Source: Brevipalpus yothersi (lineage: Eukaryota; Arthropoda; Arachnida; Trombidiformes; Tenuipalpidae). From it: 64,000 bases of DNA. Positions 34,801 through 46,212 of the stretch are shown one piece after another. The notes under the pieces were generated by a model that was given only the letters and a program-made list of their open reading frames with translations, was not told the origin of the DNA and searched no databases. The stretch lies in NCBI GenBank assembly GCA_003956705.1, contig QZCP01000209.1:1-64000 (forward strand), written 5' to 3'. Numbering within the stretch: the first letter of the stretch is position 1; every line of letters starts with the position of its first letter. Made by a program: the position numbers and the translations under genes.

Positions 34801-37800
34801 ATAGTTAGACAATTCGAGAATATAACTGTTAATCATCGATGTTAATCAAATTAGATCTAAAGAAGAACTAAAAATCAGAATTATTGAATATTATCTCTCA
34901 TATGATGAATAACTATTATTGAAGAAGGATAAGTTATTGAGTGAATGATAGAGATTATTGTTGGTTATGAAATTTGTCAGTTAATCAAATCTAATAATTA
35001 ACTCGAATTGTTGTAATTCACTTTAAGATGATAATTTCCATTCAACAATATCGAATAATTAAAGGATATCTTTACACTTGGATAGCAAGTTCACTCATTC
35101 ATCAGTTTGAATAACAATCGAGTTCAACTGGTTCATCCAAGGTTTTTTTCGTAGATGGAACCGAAAATTACTGAGAAAATCACACGCTCAGTCTCTCATG
35201 TATTCAATTCAACAATAACTTGTTGAGTATTCATGGAGTGATTGAGTTTGAATCATTATGCAGCTCTAATTAACGTGGTAAAATGAGGAGCTTGAGCGTT
35301 TGGACCCAGTAGACTACCAACATATTGATTTGATTCATCCATCGATAAGATAAAACAGATAGTGCTAATCAAGAAATATCCCATGTCATCATGCGTAGGA
35401 ACTTCTAGCTATTCCCTGAGCTTCATCAATAATGTGATAGTCATCGATTACTCCATGATTGTATGTAAAATTTTTGAATTTAAGTGTACTCTTAAATATG
35501 ATCCTTCTGATCATTTGACCGGCATCCCCTCAAATTTTTCTAGCTCTTCAGAACTTCGATATAAGCTAGACAAGAGTTGATGAATCTCAATTTGTGATTC
35601 ATGGAGATCATTCGATTCCATCTTCATGCCTCCACAAGGAAAGTAGACTCATTTCCAAGAATCAAGATTTTGAATACTGTGTGAAGATCGCCTCACCAGA
35701 AAATATATTAATTTTGGGCATCAGGGCAGCCAGTAGATTCTCTCTCTGATTTTCATGCCAGAGAGTCACCAGATTGTCTATAGAATCGAGCTTGCTCAAG
35801 GCTTATCAAAATCATCGTGTTATCAAGCTGATCATTAGCTCATCTCATTTTTGAAGCCCCTCCTCCTCGATGAAGCTTATAAAGAAAAGGCATGTATCAT
35901 TGTTGATTAGTTCGCTCTCTCAAGCATTCGAAGCCTTTCTCACTTGGATCAACTCCACAATAGAGTCTTGAGGTATTTCTCATGCCAACCGAATTTATCA
36001 GTTGCAAGTTATACTGATCATTCTCTTCCATGACTTCTTCAAGACTGGTCAACCTGGGGAGCAAGGGAAAATCATCCAAAAAAGTTGAATGTGGTGGTAA
36101 CAGTAGGTAATCATCACAGACCCCGTCTAAGCTTGAAACATCATTTCTGGTTTTGAGAGAGATCCCAGAGAATCATCACCCGAGATAATTTCTTTCTATT
36201 CACATTGTCTGCCAGCAACTCAAATAATATAATCAAAGATGCTACAATGGACTCAGACAGAAGGTGAACTCACGAAAGAACTCAAAACCATCGATAGTTT
36301 CTCTGAATCTACTTTCATTCTGAAGAGAGGAATGATCATTGAAATGAGTTACTGGATTTACTCATAAACTATTTACAATCATGCTGAACAGTCATCATTA
36401 ACTAAAACCATACATCTCGTGATCAAAAAAGACGATGGTAGGATTCAATATATTCCTATCAACAGTAATGAAGACTGATGGAATATTCAGAGCCGATTCC
36501 TTCCTGATCAGAAAGAGAGTGTCCATCAGTAATCGACTGTGTTGAATGCTTGAAGAAGCTTCAGCAAACTCTTGGTGTCTCGAAAATTCCATCCCCTATC
36601 TCATCGTGAATTGGACCTGTTAGCCTATCTCTGAGCTCTTTCTGCTGAGGCTACCGATCATTGAAGGTAATTCCACGCATGGTTTAGAAATGATAAAAAC
36701 TTGTATCTCCTTTAGATGAATCAATTGAAAAATATCTCGGAGATTCATCTGAAATTGATGCGAGATTTCCTCGTAACTACTGGATCGAAGTTCTCTTAGA
36801 ATTTTTCTCATCATCTTCTCGCATAATTTTCCATCAGCTCTTGTTTAGCCCCACCATCTTGAATGATGGTCGAACTTGAATCAAGAGTGAACGATGAGAG
36901 ACTAACATTTCCCACCATGGCTGAGATGGAGAAAGACTTTTGGGGATATTTCGAGTGAATTGATATTTTGTTCAAGCTTTCAATAGAGTCTGAGATTGAT
37001 CGAAGACATCCACTTCATCATCTTCAAGGAGGAATCAACACTGGTACTCCATCATAAAGCGTTGTTGTTGTCTCGAATGCAGTATTTTCATCGTCTTTTT
37101 GGACTCTTGACTATCTTAAATCACAAATTATCTACCGATCTCGATCACGTGGAGGCAAATTTACCAGTTGAATATAATCAAATAAAAATTGTTAATCATA
37201 GAAATCATCGTAATTCAAATCACGATCTCCCTCAACAGAGCAATCTGATGAGGGAAGCTCGGATGCTGATCTCTAGAGGCTCTGACTGGTTTTCTCTGTC
37301 CAGCTAATGGAAGAATTCGGATCAACTTTCATGAATTTGATATTTCCACCATCCATTCTCATAATCTGATCGAAACATTTTTCTTCAATCATAATCTGAT
37401 GTTAATATCCTAATCAGTAACCTGCATTGATCAATATATACCAAATCAAATTAGATCTTGAGACCGGGTCACTTTCGTAAACAACAGTAATTCTTGAATA
37501 TCCAAACTCTGATTGGGAAGGGTTATAAGACCTCGAGTTTCTCGTTTTGATGATCAGTTTATTGATTTTCCAGGTGGAAACCCTGTATGGGCTTCCAGTA
37601 TGCTCACTAGATATGGATTAGGTCTAGTGATCAGAATCGATGTGCGAACGAATTTTGAGTGGTACTGTGAAGTTCCAGGTTCATGTCTCCCATTCTCGTG
37701 CTCGAGATTTTCTCATGATGATTTTTCCTCGTCCAAGATGATTTCCCACTACAAACATGTTGCATGACAACAGAAAAGATGCATTTGAATACGAGATGTT

Positions 37801-38400
37801 GAGATCATCCAGCCTATTCTCCATATCTAAACAAAATAGAAAATCTATGAGGAATAATTGGATATGATCTCAAGTTCTTCTCAAATGTAGATAGCACTCA
37901 TCTTTCTGGCCAAATTCAAGAAATATGATATGCAGTTGGTCGAGATCTCTAGTTATCAACCAATTGTATGATCCAATGAGGAATCGTTGGGTGTTAGACT
38001 TTACTTAAGATAAGATTAATAAGATTGGATCGTGAACTCAATATTTGTTGGTTGAATGAAATTCTCTCTTTCTCATTGAATCCCGCGGTGATCAATCTCA
38101 CCCTTTGGAGTGAGCTCATTATAATTTTCCGTTTGAGTGAGTTTTTCTGTCTCGATTCCATCTCACACAGCTGTGTTGTCCAAGTATATTTATTGATCAT
38201 TATCATCTCACACTCTCTCTTCGATATATGTAAAAAATGCAAAGAGGACACTGTGATTCCGATATGGATAATTTCTAAAGGTGGATACCATTGAGGAATA
38301 TCAACTTCTATTCATTGTTCTCTCTCTGGATTTGGTACTTCTCAAACTTGAGATCATTTCTATCTCATTGAACTTTACTTCGACGGTTATTTTTCGATAA
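34801..38400. other. Long intergenic stretch, no supported gene
   Basis: AT-rich. Open frames at 36,996-37,307 and 37,513-37,767 start only at TTG, and the second contains an acceptor-like TTTTCCAG at about 37,566-37,573, so an isolated exon is possible but unsupported. The region is not obviously repeated elsewhere in the window. Confidence 0.35.
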
Positions 38401-38410
38401 GAAAAGTGCT

Positions 38411-39257
38411 ATGAACTCATCTTCGAAGCTGCATGAAGAGCATACACCTCCAAAAATTGGCATGGTAGGATCCAAATCAAAAGAAGGTGGGATGATCGGT
38501 AAGTCATCGTGTTCTCATTCACTAACTCTGATAATTTCTCAATTATACAATGACACTTGGTATAGCCCGCAGAGAGGAAGTTTTCAAGCAATGTTCCATC
38601 TCCCCTGATATCAGTAAAAATAAGAAGAGACCTAGGATATCTAAGAGATATGATCAGATAGCACATACCAAAATAGATGAAGCCAGAAACGGAAGCAACA
38701 AACGAGCCTTAGAATGGTCCAGTTGGTCAGCAGTTGAAATAAGAAGCTTGAAAGCGAGGAAGAGACAATATTTGGACAAATTCAGTGATGCGAAGGAAGT
38801 TTCTCGCGAGGAAAGACAGGATGTATGCAAGAGTGAATGTGCCAGAGAGTATGGCTGTGGTGATGATAACTCACCAAACACTCAAACTACACTGGGCCAA
38901 GTCTCGATCAAGCCTATTAGAAAGATGCCTGATGGAGAAACCGTCTGTGATTATACTTGCTCGTGTTCAACTAATTACCCCGAGAAGCTCTATCAAAAAG
39001 ATCACGCTGTATATGGCTCATCAGTAAGACTCAATGAGCTAGTTGAGTTTTTCTCGAAGGAAAGAATCGAGTCTTTTTGTGCATTTCCGACTGATGACAA
39101 ACTGAATGGTTCCCCCTGCACGATTGAGAGAAGGGTTGGACCCAGAGATGATGATATTTGGTGTGTAGGAAATAATCTACTCCCTATAGTTCCATTCTCC
39201 AAGCCTAGCTGCCGAAGATCGAACCACGAATTGTCATCTTCGAATAATAAATTCTAA
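38411..39257 (+). CDS. Two-exon Cys-rich protein of unknown function (259 aa)
   Basis: Exon 1 runs from ATG 38,411 to 38,498 and ends at a GTAAGT donor. A 67-nt intron ends at TATAG (38,565). Exon 2 (38,566-39,257) continues in phase to a TAA. The product has no signal peptide. Residues 45-115 are basic (KNKKRPRISKRY, KARKRQYLDKF), which could be a nuclear targeting or nucleic-acid-binding region. The second half carries about ten Cys, including DVCKSECAREYGC and VCDYTCSC, without a zinc-finger spacing I can name. The coding case is the long frame, the phase-preserving short intron with good sites and the unbiased use of codons. It has no paralogue in the window. Confidence 0.6.
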
Positions 39258-39269
39258 TTGGAATGCTGT

Positions 39270-40079
39270 CCTCCAGTGTCGGATTGATTTGAGCCTTCAA
39301 TCCTCCGGAATAAATCTTGCTTACAAACTTAACGATTGGAGGAAACTTCATTTCTTATCACTGTTTCTGTTAAATATCGTAGTTAGCAATGATTGAATAG
39401 TTTTTCTTATAGAAAATGTTCGTCCACATACGAATTCCAAGTATTATTTGAATTTTTCGAGTTAGCTTGGGCTTTCTGAAAGGAATGTCGATTATTGATC
39501 ATAGGTTCAATAACAGAGTAGGGAATCAAGTGGAGCTCTCCTTTGTTGATGAACTTGTTGGCTTCTGGTCAAGAGGTAGTAGAGTGACCTCAACCAGGAG
39601 AAGAGAGAATGAATCTCGAAAGAGGGGGGTTTGTGATACATGTTTTTATTCTGTCAATAGTTTGACAGATGAACTATGAGTACGTGTAGGTTAGCATGGG
39701 TGGAAGAATGAACTTCATAATTCGAACTATTGCGTGCGCTAACAAACTAGATCATTTTCTCCTCAATTTCTAGCCTGGCTTATCATTCCATTCTGCTGAT
39801 TCCCAGCTAGACTTCTCTGACATGAAGGGTGGCGAGCGAGATGATGATTTAAGATGTTCACTAAGAGTACCAAAAATGTTCTGAATTGCGATTTTCTGAG
39901 AGGAATCATCTTCTGCAGTTCCATTCGGGCTAAATGATTGAAATTAGCCTTGAAGTCAGGACAAAGATTTGTCCAATGGGTTCAAACAGAGCACAGATAC
40001 TTGAACTCCAGAATAGAGTTATGGATAAGAATAGCAAGTCTATTCAGGATTAGCATTAACATATGTAATGCACTTTATT
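39270..40079. other. Intergenic, no supported gene
   Basis: A 70-codon plus-strand frame at 39,467-39,679 has no support. Nothing else is seen. Confidence 0.35.
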
Positions 40080-40990
40080 TTATTGTTCACATCTCATCTC
40101 GCTCTCAGATTTATCGGAGAAATGAAAAGCGATATTGCCAAACAATTCTGATTTCTGATACCTTATCGATCCTCAGGAAACCCAATAAGCTCCCTAGAAA
40201 TTTATCGAGTTCTTAGGCTCTCACCATACCACGGAGCTTGGGAGATCTAAATCTGTTCTTTGACATTATGGGTAGCAAATTGGTGTGAGTTTTAACTCAA
40301 TTTGCATGAAAGGTACATTGGGTTGGCTGAGGTTGTCAGCCACTAGCATCATGATTATCTAGCTTGGAGTCTATCAGATCATTATAAGCAGAAATAATGG
40401 ATGCTCGGCGGTTCTCATGCTTCCAAGGATGATCTTCATGGTGAGATCAAGTCTCGGTCACTCTACGTGCACCTTCACAAGTTGGAGTTAGTGAAAGTAC
40501 GGAGTTAGTTCATGCTGAGGAGAGTGGCGAGGTGGTTGGAAAACAGAGAGCAGGATAACGAGCAAGAATGGAATCATCTCACCTTGAATCGTTTGATGAT
40601 GGATGCGGGATGTAGGGGGATCAATATGATCTCATGATGATATTCTTCCATCTCTACCACTTGGAAGCTAGCGATGAGTTCATACCAAGGACATCCATAT
40701 GTATCTGTCTATGATGTTAGTTTTGGAGAGCAAGAAACGAGTTCAGCTTGATTGAGGACACAACTTCTTCCCTACTTTTTCCTCTCTTACAGTTCAAGTA
40801 CATCTTTAGGTGAAACTGACCGCATCTTGTACTCTTCGTTGGCTGATTACAAACGAATTACTTGTATTTGATATCTTCTTGTGCCCGAATTCATCGGTTC
40901 AATATACAAGTTCAGACTGACCTATGAAAATGTTACAGTTTTTAGAGAGAACGAGAGCTGATAACGTTATGCTTGAAGAAGAAACTCATT
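40080..40990. repeat. R1 repeat, copy 2
   Basis: Aligns with 53,290-54,180 and 29,600-30,300. Shared features include CCAATAAGCTCCCT, CATGATTATC, GATCTCATGATGATAT, ACTGACCGCAT and GAACGAGAGCTGATAAC. It is cut off near 40,997, just before the transposase fragment at 41,048. Confidence 0.75.
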
Positions 40991-41047
40991 GTTCTTTTGA
41001 GACAAAATCCCTACAGAGTTATTGGAAACTCTGTAAGAAAGTTTTTT

Positions 41048-41260
41048 CTATTCATCTGCCCCATTCCTATTAACAATTGATTCAAGTCTTTTTCTCACAC
41101 TTCTTATGCAGGCAGCTCTTTTGTGCTCCTGAGATAGGTTATCGAGCTTCTGATAGATCGTATCTTTTAGTTGTCTCAGAGTCTGAAGCCTGCGTCCATA
41201 CACCATGTTCTTGAGGGTACCCCACAGGTAGAAGTCGCAAGGGGTTGCATCAGGTGCAAG
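41048..41260 (-). pseudogene. Mariner-type transposase, C-terminal fragment
   Basis: Minus-strand translation gives APDATPCDFYLWGTLKNMVY, then TLRQLKDTIYQKL, then a CIRSV and RLESIVNRNGAD ending at a TAG at 41,048. This is the conserved C-terminus of the arthropod transposases whose N-terminus carries the DUF4817 helix-turn-helix (P-CDF-LWG-LK--VY, then TL-QLK). The expected third acidic residue before CDF is replaced or out of the fragment. It stands head to head with the N-terminal piece at 41,341. Confidence 0.7.
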
Positions 41261-41274
41261 GCATCATTGAAAGA

Positions 41275-41325
41275 TAATCATCATAGTCATCATAGTCATC
41301 ATTGTATCATAGTCATTCCCAATAA
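41275..41325. repeat. Short CATCATAGT repeat
   Basis: Three to four CATCATAGT-type units lie at the junction between the two oppositely oriented transposase fragments. Confidence 0.7.
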
Positions 41326-41340
41326 CCAGTTAGAACAACG

Positions 41341-42010
41341 GGTGTCAGGTATACCGAGCCCCAGAAAAGAGAGATTCTCATAGTCTATGAAGCTAATAAT
41401 AAGTCCATCGTCCTAACTCAGCGTGAACTGCAGAGGTCGCATGATATCAGACCAACTAAAGATACCATCAAGTCTATCCACAGGAATATGGGAGAGCATC
41501 AGCAACTCAGCTTAGAACATCCCGGCCAGTCTAGAACCGTCAGAACTCCTGCCAACATGAGACGAGTCCTTGAGCTTGTCCAAGATCATAAGCACAGGGA
41601 TGAGCCAGCCAGAACCCGAAGGTTAGCATCAGAGCTCGCAGAGGGAGGTCATCAAATGTCAATGAGCACCATCCACACCATTCTCACCAAAGATCTGAGG
41701 CTCAAAGCATATCATGTATGGAGGACATTTGAGTTGAAGCCCACAGATAAGCCTCGCAGGGTAGCTATGGCCAGGCAGCTGTTAGAGATGATTGAAGAAG
41801 ATCCATCATTCCTCGAGTGCATAATATGGACTGATTAGACCCAGTTCAACTTATCTCGTGTCATCAACACCCAGAACACCATCTACTGGTCAGATGAGAA
41901 TCCACGCAAGACAGTTGAATCCACGTGGATCGATCAGCGAGGTGTCAAAGTCTGGGCTGGCATCTCATTTCAACGTATTTTTGGACTGTTTGCTAGGCTC
42001 TTGGTAACTC
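41341..42010 (+). pseudogene. Mariner-type transposase, N-terminal and partial catalytic fragment
   Basis: From 41,341 the frame reads EPQKREILIVYEANNKSIVL, then a helix-turn-helix and MSMSTIHTILTKDLRLKAYH, which fits DUF4817-type transposases. The first catalytic block reads IIWTD followed by TAG where the family has TDE, so a Glu codon has become a stop at 41,836-41,838. Beyond it QFNLSRVINTQNTIYWSDEN and VKVWAGISFQRIFG follow in the same frame before similarity ends near 41,990, where a MITE fragment begins. The C-terminal part of such a protein lies on the opposite strand at 41,048-41,260, so the locus is rearranged. Confidence 0.75.
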
Positions 42011-42044
42011 AAAAAGATATTGGCTGAGCTCAGTATGCCCTCCG

Positions 42045-42402
42045 ATTTGTGTTGGCACCATCCAATAGGCTTACCATGTTGAAATTGGCTAGAATCAACT
42101 TTTTCATTTCTCATCTTATCACTATCAAATGAACTTTTTCAGACGCAAATTTTTATGAAGAGCTCAGAAATGATCTTATTTTTTCGATAGCTCTGCCCGC
42201 TTTTGCACGCATCGCGGAAAACCTACTTTTTTGGCTTTATGACCGCTAATCGATGCTAATTAGTTTCTGGAAGTGCTCGAAACACCTGCCACATGGAATT
42301 CACACATTTTTTCTTGAAGAAACTGGAAGAACTATCAAGATATCGAAACCCATTCAAAGGTTATTAAAGTTTAAAATGCGCTATATTACTCTTGGACACC
42401 CT
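42045..42402. mobile_element. Half copy of the 28.3-kb MITE
   Basis: Begins GTGTTGGCACCATCCAATAG, as in the middle of the element at 28,316-29,144, and ends in the same inverted-repeat end (GCGCTATATTACTCTTGGAC, then ACCCTG). The left half is missing. Confidence 0.7.
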
Positions 42403-42615
42403 GAAATTCTCCATCTCATGCTACCCGATTTTTCAGTCAAAGCTTGTATCATACTTACAAGTTATCGATGAAGAGAAAATCCAAAGGCTCACAGGATCCT
42501 AATTTAACTAGCAGAAGTGGAATAGAATGGATGAATTGGAAGAAGACGATGTGAACCCAAAAAATCAAGTCGCAAATGCCACAAAGTCCATAGATGTACG
42601 TAACATCACAAATTG

Positions 42616-43646
42616 TTATCTTAGCTGATAACAGAACTCTGTTTGCAATCTCAGTGTTGTGCTTGGAAGTATCTTCTCCATCCTCCAGATGATAAAATCC
42701 GAGATTAAGAGGACAGAGATGATCAAAAAGGTGTCTGGAATCAAATTGAATCGACGGTACAGCGTTGATTTGGGGATTTCAAAAAGCATGGCACTTTCAC
42801 GCAAGGATAATCCTGTTCTCAATCTGAAGAGGTAGGCTCCTAGACTCTGGCGAGGCTGTCTAACCGAGCCGATATACTCAAGCAAGTCATCAAAATGATC
42901 AGAGTCGAGAACCGTCAGCTGTTTGATAGTTTTTGAGCTGCTTCCTCCCAATCCCGGAATAGTTATCTTTCCTATCATGTCACTACGCTTGATCAAGAGC
43001 TTCTTCGTATCGGGGAACATCCATCCCTCTTCAGTAAGAACCAGTTCTTGAAGACGTTACATCAAAATCAGTTTCCCCTTCAATATCTTCATACTCTTTC
43101 ATTTCTTAGTTTGGATCATCATCTGAACCAGGTTCTTCATATGGCTCCTCGTAATCGTCACTTAGACCTTTTATCGTGGGTGGGAATTGGTAAGCTTGGG
43201 ATTTTCTTGGTGAGTGTGTGAATAAGAGGACTGAATATAGATGGATCGGTGGAAATTGTCATAGAGCTGGCAGAAGCCTCAATTTCACCAAGTTGACCAC
43301 CCCTCCCAGATGGTCTAGGAACTGGTTCGAAGACTTCTCCAATTGTTGTTCTTGGACGGTTTGGGTCCTGACTTTCCTGTCTTCGCCTCCTGGTTCGTTC
43401 AGTGTTGTATTTATTTCGACACTTTTTACACACAAACATCCCTGGGATACAACTGTATCCCGACTTCCTTGCGAAGAACATAGCCATATCATCATCTGTG
43501 ATGGTACAGTTGTTTTCAGAATCATTAGAGCCGCATGGAATTTTTTGCAGCCTAGATGAAGCCCCACTCTCATCTATTCGAATTTTCCCCCTCAATTCAA
43601 AAAGGGGGGAATTCAGGCAAAACCCCCATGATTGACTCATTAACAT
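42616..43646 (-). pseudogene. PIF/Harbinger-like transposase fragment
   Basis: The minus-strand upstream frame (43,646-43,158) holds a Cys motif (CIPGMFVCKKCRNKY) followed by RTRRRRQE. The downstream frame (43,020-42,616) holds HFDDLLEYIG, then LGAYLFRLRTGLSLRESAML and a PKSTLYRRF recognition helix. This is the helix-turn-helix seen before the catalytic domain in DDE_Tnp_4 (PIF/Harbinger-like) transposases. An acidic linker between the two frames (43,150-43,020) contains stop codons and a shift, and the DDE domain is absent. It is a truncated relic. The superfamily assignment is tentative. Confidence 0.5.
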
Positions 43647-44289
43647 CCAAATTATTCGAGAAAGCTCAAATTATAACCAATCAAAACATGGTTGATATTA
43701 CAACAGATAGTTCGAACTTATCGCTCTAATGGAATGTGAAGAATTTGAATAGAAAAGAGTGGAGCTAGACCTAGGCTGCAGGAACAATTTCATGCGGTTT
43801 CAATAATTCTGATAACAAGAGTACATTTCCCTCCCACTTTATCTTTCTTCTGAATTGTTTCCTAGGTCCTATCACATCCAAAGCAAGATTTGTCCATGGT
43901 TATTGAGAGATCGATCCAAATCTGTCTCAGAATGATACTCGGAAGGCTATCTGATAATGAGAAAGAGAAGTGCAAGCAAAACTCATTCATCATTTCTCCA
44001 TAATATTTTGCCATGATCATGAAGTTTGAGCAAAATATCAATCAGAGAAGTGATTAAATTGATGACTTGATGGATACAAGAAAGTTCATTGAAGGAAAAC
44101 CTTGATTCCAGTTTTTTTAGATTCCGATGATACTTCTTTTTTTGCACATCCTATTAATACACTCCCATACAAGCATATGCCCCTGTTTTCAATCGAGTGA
44201 GAGTTGTTACTCCTGCAACAGTCTGAAAATCGGTATATACTAATTCAATTGGAGGAGCGTTCATCTTTCACCTGATGCTTGTTTAGATT

Positions 44290-44493
44290 AAAATTCCTGG
44301 ATTGGAAGGTGTCGTTGCATTTTGCTGCAAATGTCTAATTGGACTCTCAACTATCAAACCTTGTGGTCATGACATTGACTCTCTTCATGTTTTAGTCTCA
44401 GGTTTTTTAGGTGGAACTCCAGCAGCCCCTTTATGTACAGTCTTGAATGAGCATGAAGACGAATTTTACGATCAGAGTGAAGCAGATTGCTGA
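44290..44493 (+). other. Possible exon or relic just upstream of E3
   Basis: After a TTGTTTAG acceptor-like site a frame of about 68 codons runs IKIPGLEGVVAFCCKCLIGL, then CGHDIDSLHVLVSGFLGGTP, ending in a stop at 44,493, three bases before the target duplication of E3. It looks more coding-like than its surroundings but has no ATG and no matching upstream exon. If it is an exon, E3 inserted immediately after its stop. Confidence 0.3.
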
Positions 44494-44500
44494 TCTCTAT

Positions 44501-44730
44501 TGCAGGTCAAAAATAGATAGCGATTTACGAATGTTTATCGATGAAATGTTTATTTAACATTTAATGGCTTCAAATATGTTTCTCTCTCTCACTCTGTAAC
44601 TGTTTTCTCCTCTTTGTATCTCACTTTCTCTATCTCTCTCTCTGTATAATTACTAAGAGATGATTTTCAAAATAACACTTTACAACTCATGTTCATGGAG
44701 TGAAGAACTAAGTTCAAATTCCCACTTCCA
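44501..44730 (+). repeat. 5' LTR of E3
   Basis: 230 bp with TG...CA ends, apparently identical to 48,957-49,186. It contains a CT-rich run (CTCTCTCTCACTCTG). Confidence 0.93.
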
Positions 44731-44925
44731 TTTGGTAGGCTCGGCGGGACTCAACGTCGAGAAGTGTTTTTCTCATTGATTTGTGCCGAGAAACTGAGCG
44801 ATACATTGAAATTCTTGTTGTTCTCAATATTCAACTGAAATATCACCTGAAATTCTGTTCCTCTGTTGTAACCCGATAAAGAGTTAATTTTGTTGATTGT
44901 TGGCATCAGATTCTTCATATCAAGG

Positions 44926-44931
44926 GTAAGT
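44926..44931 (+). promoter_or_regulatory. Candidate splice donor in the E3 leader
   Basis: AAGG followed by GTAAGT matches the donor consensus. Paired with the acceptor at 48,266 it would produce a spliced message that brings the second ORF close to the 5' end, as retroviral env messages are made. A similar GTAAGT lies in the leader of E2 (minus strand, 21,001-20,996). Confidence 0.45.
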
Positions 44932-46212
44932 CGAAGATTGAAGTTCTTTAAGCATGAAGAATCGAATTGATGTTTTGAAAATATACTGCTGAAACATAGT
45001 GGAGAATCGATGATTCAATATTTTGATCAGAATTTTGACCTCTTAATCCAGTGAATATGCTTAAAATAAAATGCGAATCAGAATCTATGTAAAATTGTTG
45101 GACGTACTGTTTAGTATGCATATTCATGCCATATTTTGTTCATCAAAGGATAAATTTCATCTGATCAATTGATTGATTCTCTACTATCGGTGGATGATCA
45201 GTGAATGTTAGACATTATAGCTACTCTCATCGAAGCATAATACTAGATATAAGAGAGCCTATATACAAACCAAGTGAATGGTTGAGCGTTCAGCTAATCT
45301 TAAGATGAAAAACCTTGAAATTCAGAAAAGTTGTTAGCATATTAAAAATAGAAATAATTCCGTACATTACTGCGAGAACTGTTAACTAGCTGATAGTTAG
45401 TTGAATAAATAAACAAATAACAACAACATTCGAGCGGTTACTGAGCAATTAGACTAGGCCAAGCGAATGAAATTTTCTTGAGACCTATATTAAGTTCTGA
45501 AAGCCTTGAAATTCATCCACGACATGAGTGAATAGTATACATTCGGAGAAGTTTCAACTTTTTCTATCAGTAGCATTATCTGTTCAATTGCTTCAAGTTG
45601 TTACCAACCACAGATAATTTTTCAGGCATCAAGTCTTGAGCCTTCGTTAATCAGAAGATAGCAATGCCACTCAGTGGAGTTCAATATATTTTATCGGTTG
45701 TTCATATGATCATTCTATTCGAAGAAATTTCTAAATTTCTGGGAATCAATTTATTCTCATCCACTTCTCTCGTCCACTTCTTTCATGGTCAATTAAGTGC
45801 ATTTCAATCGTTTCATGTCCAAGTGAATGGATATGTGAGTGATAATCGTCTATTCTAATCTGCCAACGATTCTTATCATCGTAGTTCTGGAAAAATATTC
45901 AAAAGGAAAATCTAATGAAGTTTATTGATTATCGAATAAATTATGTATGTGTATGTTACTAGTTTTGGTCCAACAGCACAGTCAACCATTGAATGAATTT
46001 GAGAAATTATTATGAGTATATTTATTTGAAGCAAATGTTACTGAGTTTTGTTCTTCTTGTGTGTGTGTAAGTGATACACATTTCATTCTTAGTTTAATTT
46101 GGGTAATCTCAATGGTTCTGTTGTCTGTGACGATGAGTGATAAGTGCATCTCAACTAATTAATTTCTTTGATTATTCTGTTAGCCAGCTGTAAGCTGAGG
46201 AAAAGTTCCGAA

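Noticed and set aside
35362..35580. 72-codon ORF beginning MLIKKYPMSS
   Set aside because: Short, starts only at a near-cognate codon and has no coding or splice support.
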